From Seminavis robusta (lineage: Eukaryota; Bacillariophyta; Bacillariophyceae; Naviculales; Naviculaceae), in assembly GCA_903772945.1 (NCBI GenBank), contig CAICTM010000220.1, positions 17,714 through 81,713 on the forward strand: a stretch of DNA of 64,000 nucleotides. Reading direction: 5' to 3'. The notes under the pieces were generated by a model. That model was not told the origin of the DNA and searched no databases. It saw only the letters and a program-made list of their open reading frames with translations. Position numbers and translations under genes: made by a program. Shown here one piece after another: positions 62,351 through 64,000 of this stretch (positions are counted from its first letter, which is position 1; every line of letters begins with the position of its first letter).

Positions 62351-63484
62351 CCGTTGTTGCCGTGCGTCCCGACTTCAGGGCCATGGTCGCGATTTCGCGT
62401 TTCGCGATTTTCAACAACAAAAAAGCTGGATCGGCCCTTAAGTCCTTGACGGATTGGCCCCTAAGTCTTGTGCTCTTGGCAAGATTGGTGGTCCCCTATG
62501 TCTCGGACTCCTGACCGGATTGGATTTCACCCCCGCTTTAAAAATCCAGAATCTGACTGACGTCAGTCGCCAATGCCAATGACGTCAGTCGTGCCCGGAT
62601 CTGATGACGTCACGTTTCGTGACGTGTTTTCATCCATGCTTTCGAAATTTTATGTCGATGCATGAAAAGTCCTTCTCGCGAAGTCGATGCTTGAAAAGGA
62701 CATGGGGGCTTCTAAGTCTTGGACTTTGCCCTCTAATTCTTGGCCCCGCCCCTTAAGTCTTCCATCCAATGATGACTTGGCGCGCCGCGAGACTTTGGTC
62801 CAGGTGGTGGTGACCAGCCACCTTTACCATGCCACACCACACACCACAGTGACAGCCCTTGGTACCTGATAGGTGTGGAGCTGACTATGCCAGCGATTGA
62901 GGCCGTGAATTCCTTTTGGTGTGGCCCTGTTGCTCCGTCTTTGAACGGTGGTGGTTGTGGCCCTTTGTGCCGCTGATTGATTGCCATGGTCGCCCTTTGC
63001 GCCTGGCTCTTCCTCCTCCAAGAGTGTAAACTGGCTACTTTTTTGTCATTCCGGTGGCCTAATTTTAAAGTTTCGGCCTCCATTCACTCGTACAGTATGT
63101 TGGCTCGCTTCTTTCTGCGCGCCTATTTTCTTTCGTGTGTTTACACCTAGAGTAAAGGTGGTCTACAGTCCGACTGTATACCACTCCGGGTGTCCGCTGA
63201 CTCAGTTGACATGGGGCTTTCGGCATCGTGTCTGCGACACGCTGTTCGTCAGCACATGGGCTCTTCTCAGTTCAATGTTGGGTTCCAACGGTTTTGGATT
63301 GGTGCACTGGTGCACTGGATATCACCGTTGTTCCCCAATCCTAGCACTATCGTTCCGACACTACATACTCTAGGTGTATTTGGTCGTACCTAAATAGTCC
63401 TAGCGAACTGCCCTAGCGAACTGCCCATGCCAACCAGATTGCGGACAGCTGAGGCGGTGGCTGGGAGTCGAGGAAGACTCCTGT
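62351..63484 (+). repeat. repeat C, copy 4 (longest version)
   Basis: Shares both ends with copies 2 and 3 but has about 250 extra bases (62415-62665) where they have a short CAACAACAAAAG link. It may be the parent form from which the others lost the interior. No transposase is visible. Confidence 0.75.
62558..62625. promoter_or_regulatory. cluster of TGACGTCA sites
   Basis: Perfect TGACGTCA at 62558-62565 (inside the 14-bp palindrome GACTGACGTCAGTC), 62580-62587 and 62605-62612, plus a half site TGACGT at 62620-62625. Four sites in 68 bp within the part of C present only in copy 4. Confidence 0.55.
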
Positions 63485-63895
63485 AGCCATGACTCTAAGC
63501 GGAGCAATGTGGTAGCACACATGCTCCAATTAGACTGGCTGCCACTGCAGATAGTGCTAGGAGCCACTCATTGTTCTGAGCAGCCACCAAAGGAAGAGGA
63601 CAATGATGTCCTTTTTTTCGTTTGATTGAACGGCTACTATCAACGCTATTGCTACTGCTACTACGGCTATTAGCTGCGCTACTGCTACTAGTCTACTGCT
63701 GTATGCCGTTGGTTGGCTGGAGCCATGTTGTTTGTTGAACGATCGATCGATCGTTCGTGTCGTTGTGCTTTTCGGCCGATGACCTTGATGCGAGGACAAC
63801 GGCTACCGCCACGGCTACCGCCACCACTGCTACTGCTACGACTGCTACTGCTACTGCTACTACTGGTGTTGTTGCTGGGGCCTTTGTGCACTACG
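63485..63895 (+). repeat. repeat D, partial copy
   Basis: Matches the first 250 or so bases of D with an extra CTACTGCTA-rich insert near 63640-63700. It then continues through the GATCGATCGATCG and CTACCGCCACGG blocks and stops before the 27-bp units. Confidence 0.7.
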
Positions 63896-64000
63896 CTAAA
63901 AGCTAGTGTAAAGATCTTTCGAGTGTTTTGAGTTTGAGAGAATGAAAGTTATGAGAGGATTAGAAAGCTATGAAAACTAATCAGCGAGAGAGATCCACAA
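63896..64000. other. window end, nothing seen
   Basis: AT-rich tail without a recognisable feature. Confidence 0.4.

Noticed and set aside
62981-63373. 119-130-codon frame kept in three copies of repeat C
   Set aside because: Conserved only to the extent of the surrounding DNA; the frame is altered by indels in one copy and shows no domain.
1-64000. tRNA and other structured RNA genes
   Set aside because: I looked for B-box-like GGTTCGA contexts with pairing T-stems on both strands and found none that folded; a covariance-model scan would be decisive.

Overview
The window reads as nuclear DNA of a pennate diatom. Support: short introns (about 60-106 bp) with GTAAGT/GTATGT donors, a plastid-type presequence with Phe next to the predicted cleavage point, a cytosolic-tail / membrane / ectodomain leucine-rich-repeat (LRR) protein of the type expanded in diatoms, Ser-Pro-Ser secreted proteins, and very large Asn/Gln/Ser/Arg-rich disordered proteins. 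The style resembles Seminavis robusta, but sequence alone cannot fix the species.

Layout. 0.4-2.5 kb: a secreted HAD/LNS2-like phosphatase (+) and a microbial-type PARG relative (-). 2.8-8.4 kb: a tandem array of three damaged seven-transmembrane receptor-like genes (-). 9.7-14.6 kb: a small SAP-domain protein (-), a two-exon 2H phosphoesterase (-) and a quiescin sulfhydryl oxidase (+). 15.0-19.3 kb: an LRR membrane protein (-) and a four-exon secreted Ser/Pro-repeat protein (+). 19.7-38.5 kb: three large disordered proteins rich in basic-Ser motifs (two -, one +), with a PIG-X/PBN1-like ER protein (-) between them.

36.3-64.0 kb is dominated by duplication. The 3' half of the third disordered gene, an ankyrin-like pseudogene, a TA-flanked MITE and a repeat called D here recur as a direct tandem copy (41.25-46.1 kb). 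Most of that block recurs again inverted (46.4-49.0 kb), ending at a 25-N gap. A second inverted pair built from a repeat called C follows (49.0-51.0 kb). Next come two direct copies of a convergent pair: a five-fold ubiquitin-like protein (+) and a plastid-type ABC-F ATPase (-). The second copy (56.9-61.5 kb) is nearly intact; the first is frameshifted and truncated. Further C and D copies close the window. The poorer direct copies differ mostly by scattered 1-bp deletions, so unpolished allelic sequence placed in tandem must be considered beside true duplication.

Most single-copy genes are housekeeping or secretory: oxidative folding (QSOX), GPI-anchor assembly (PIG-X), lipid-type phosphatase, ADP-ribose or RNA-end processing (PARG, 2H) and plastid translation (ABC-F). 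The most novel-looking material is the repeated RxRSxSL[ST]D and [YF][DN]Wxx[H] motif protein at 32-38.5 kb, the non-conjugatable tandem ubiquitin-fold protein, the TTCAACA-packed MITE and a cluster of TGACGTCA sites inside the longest C copy.
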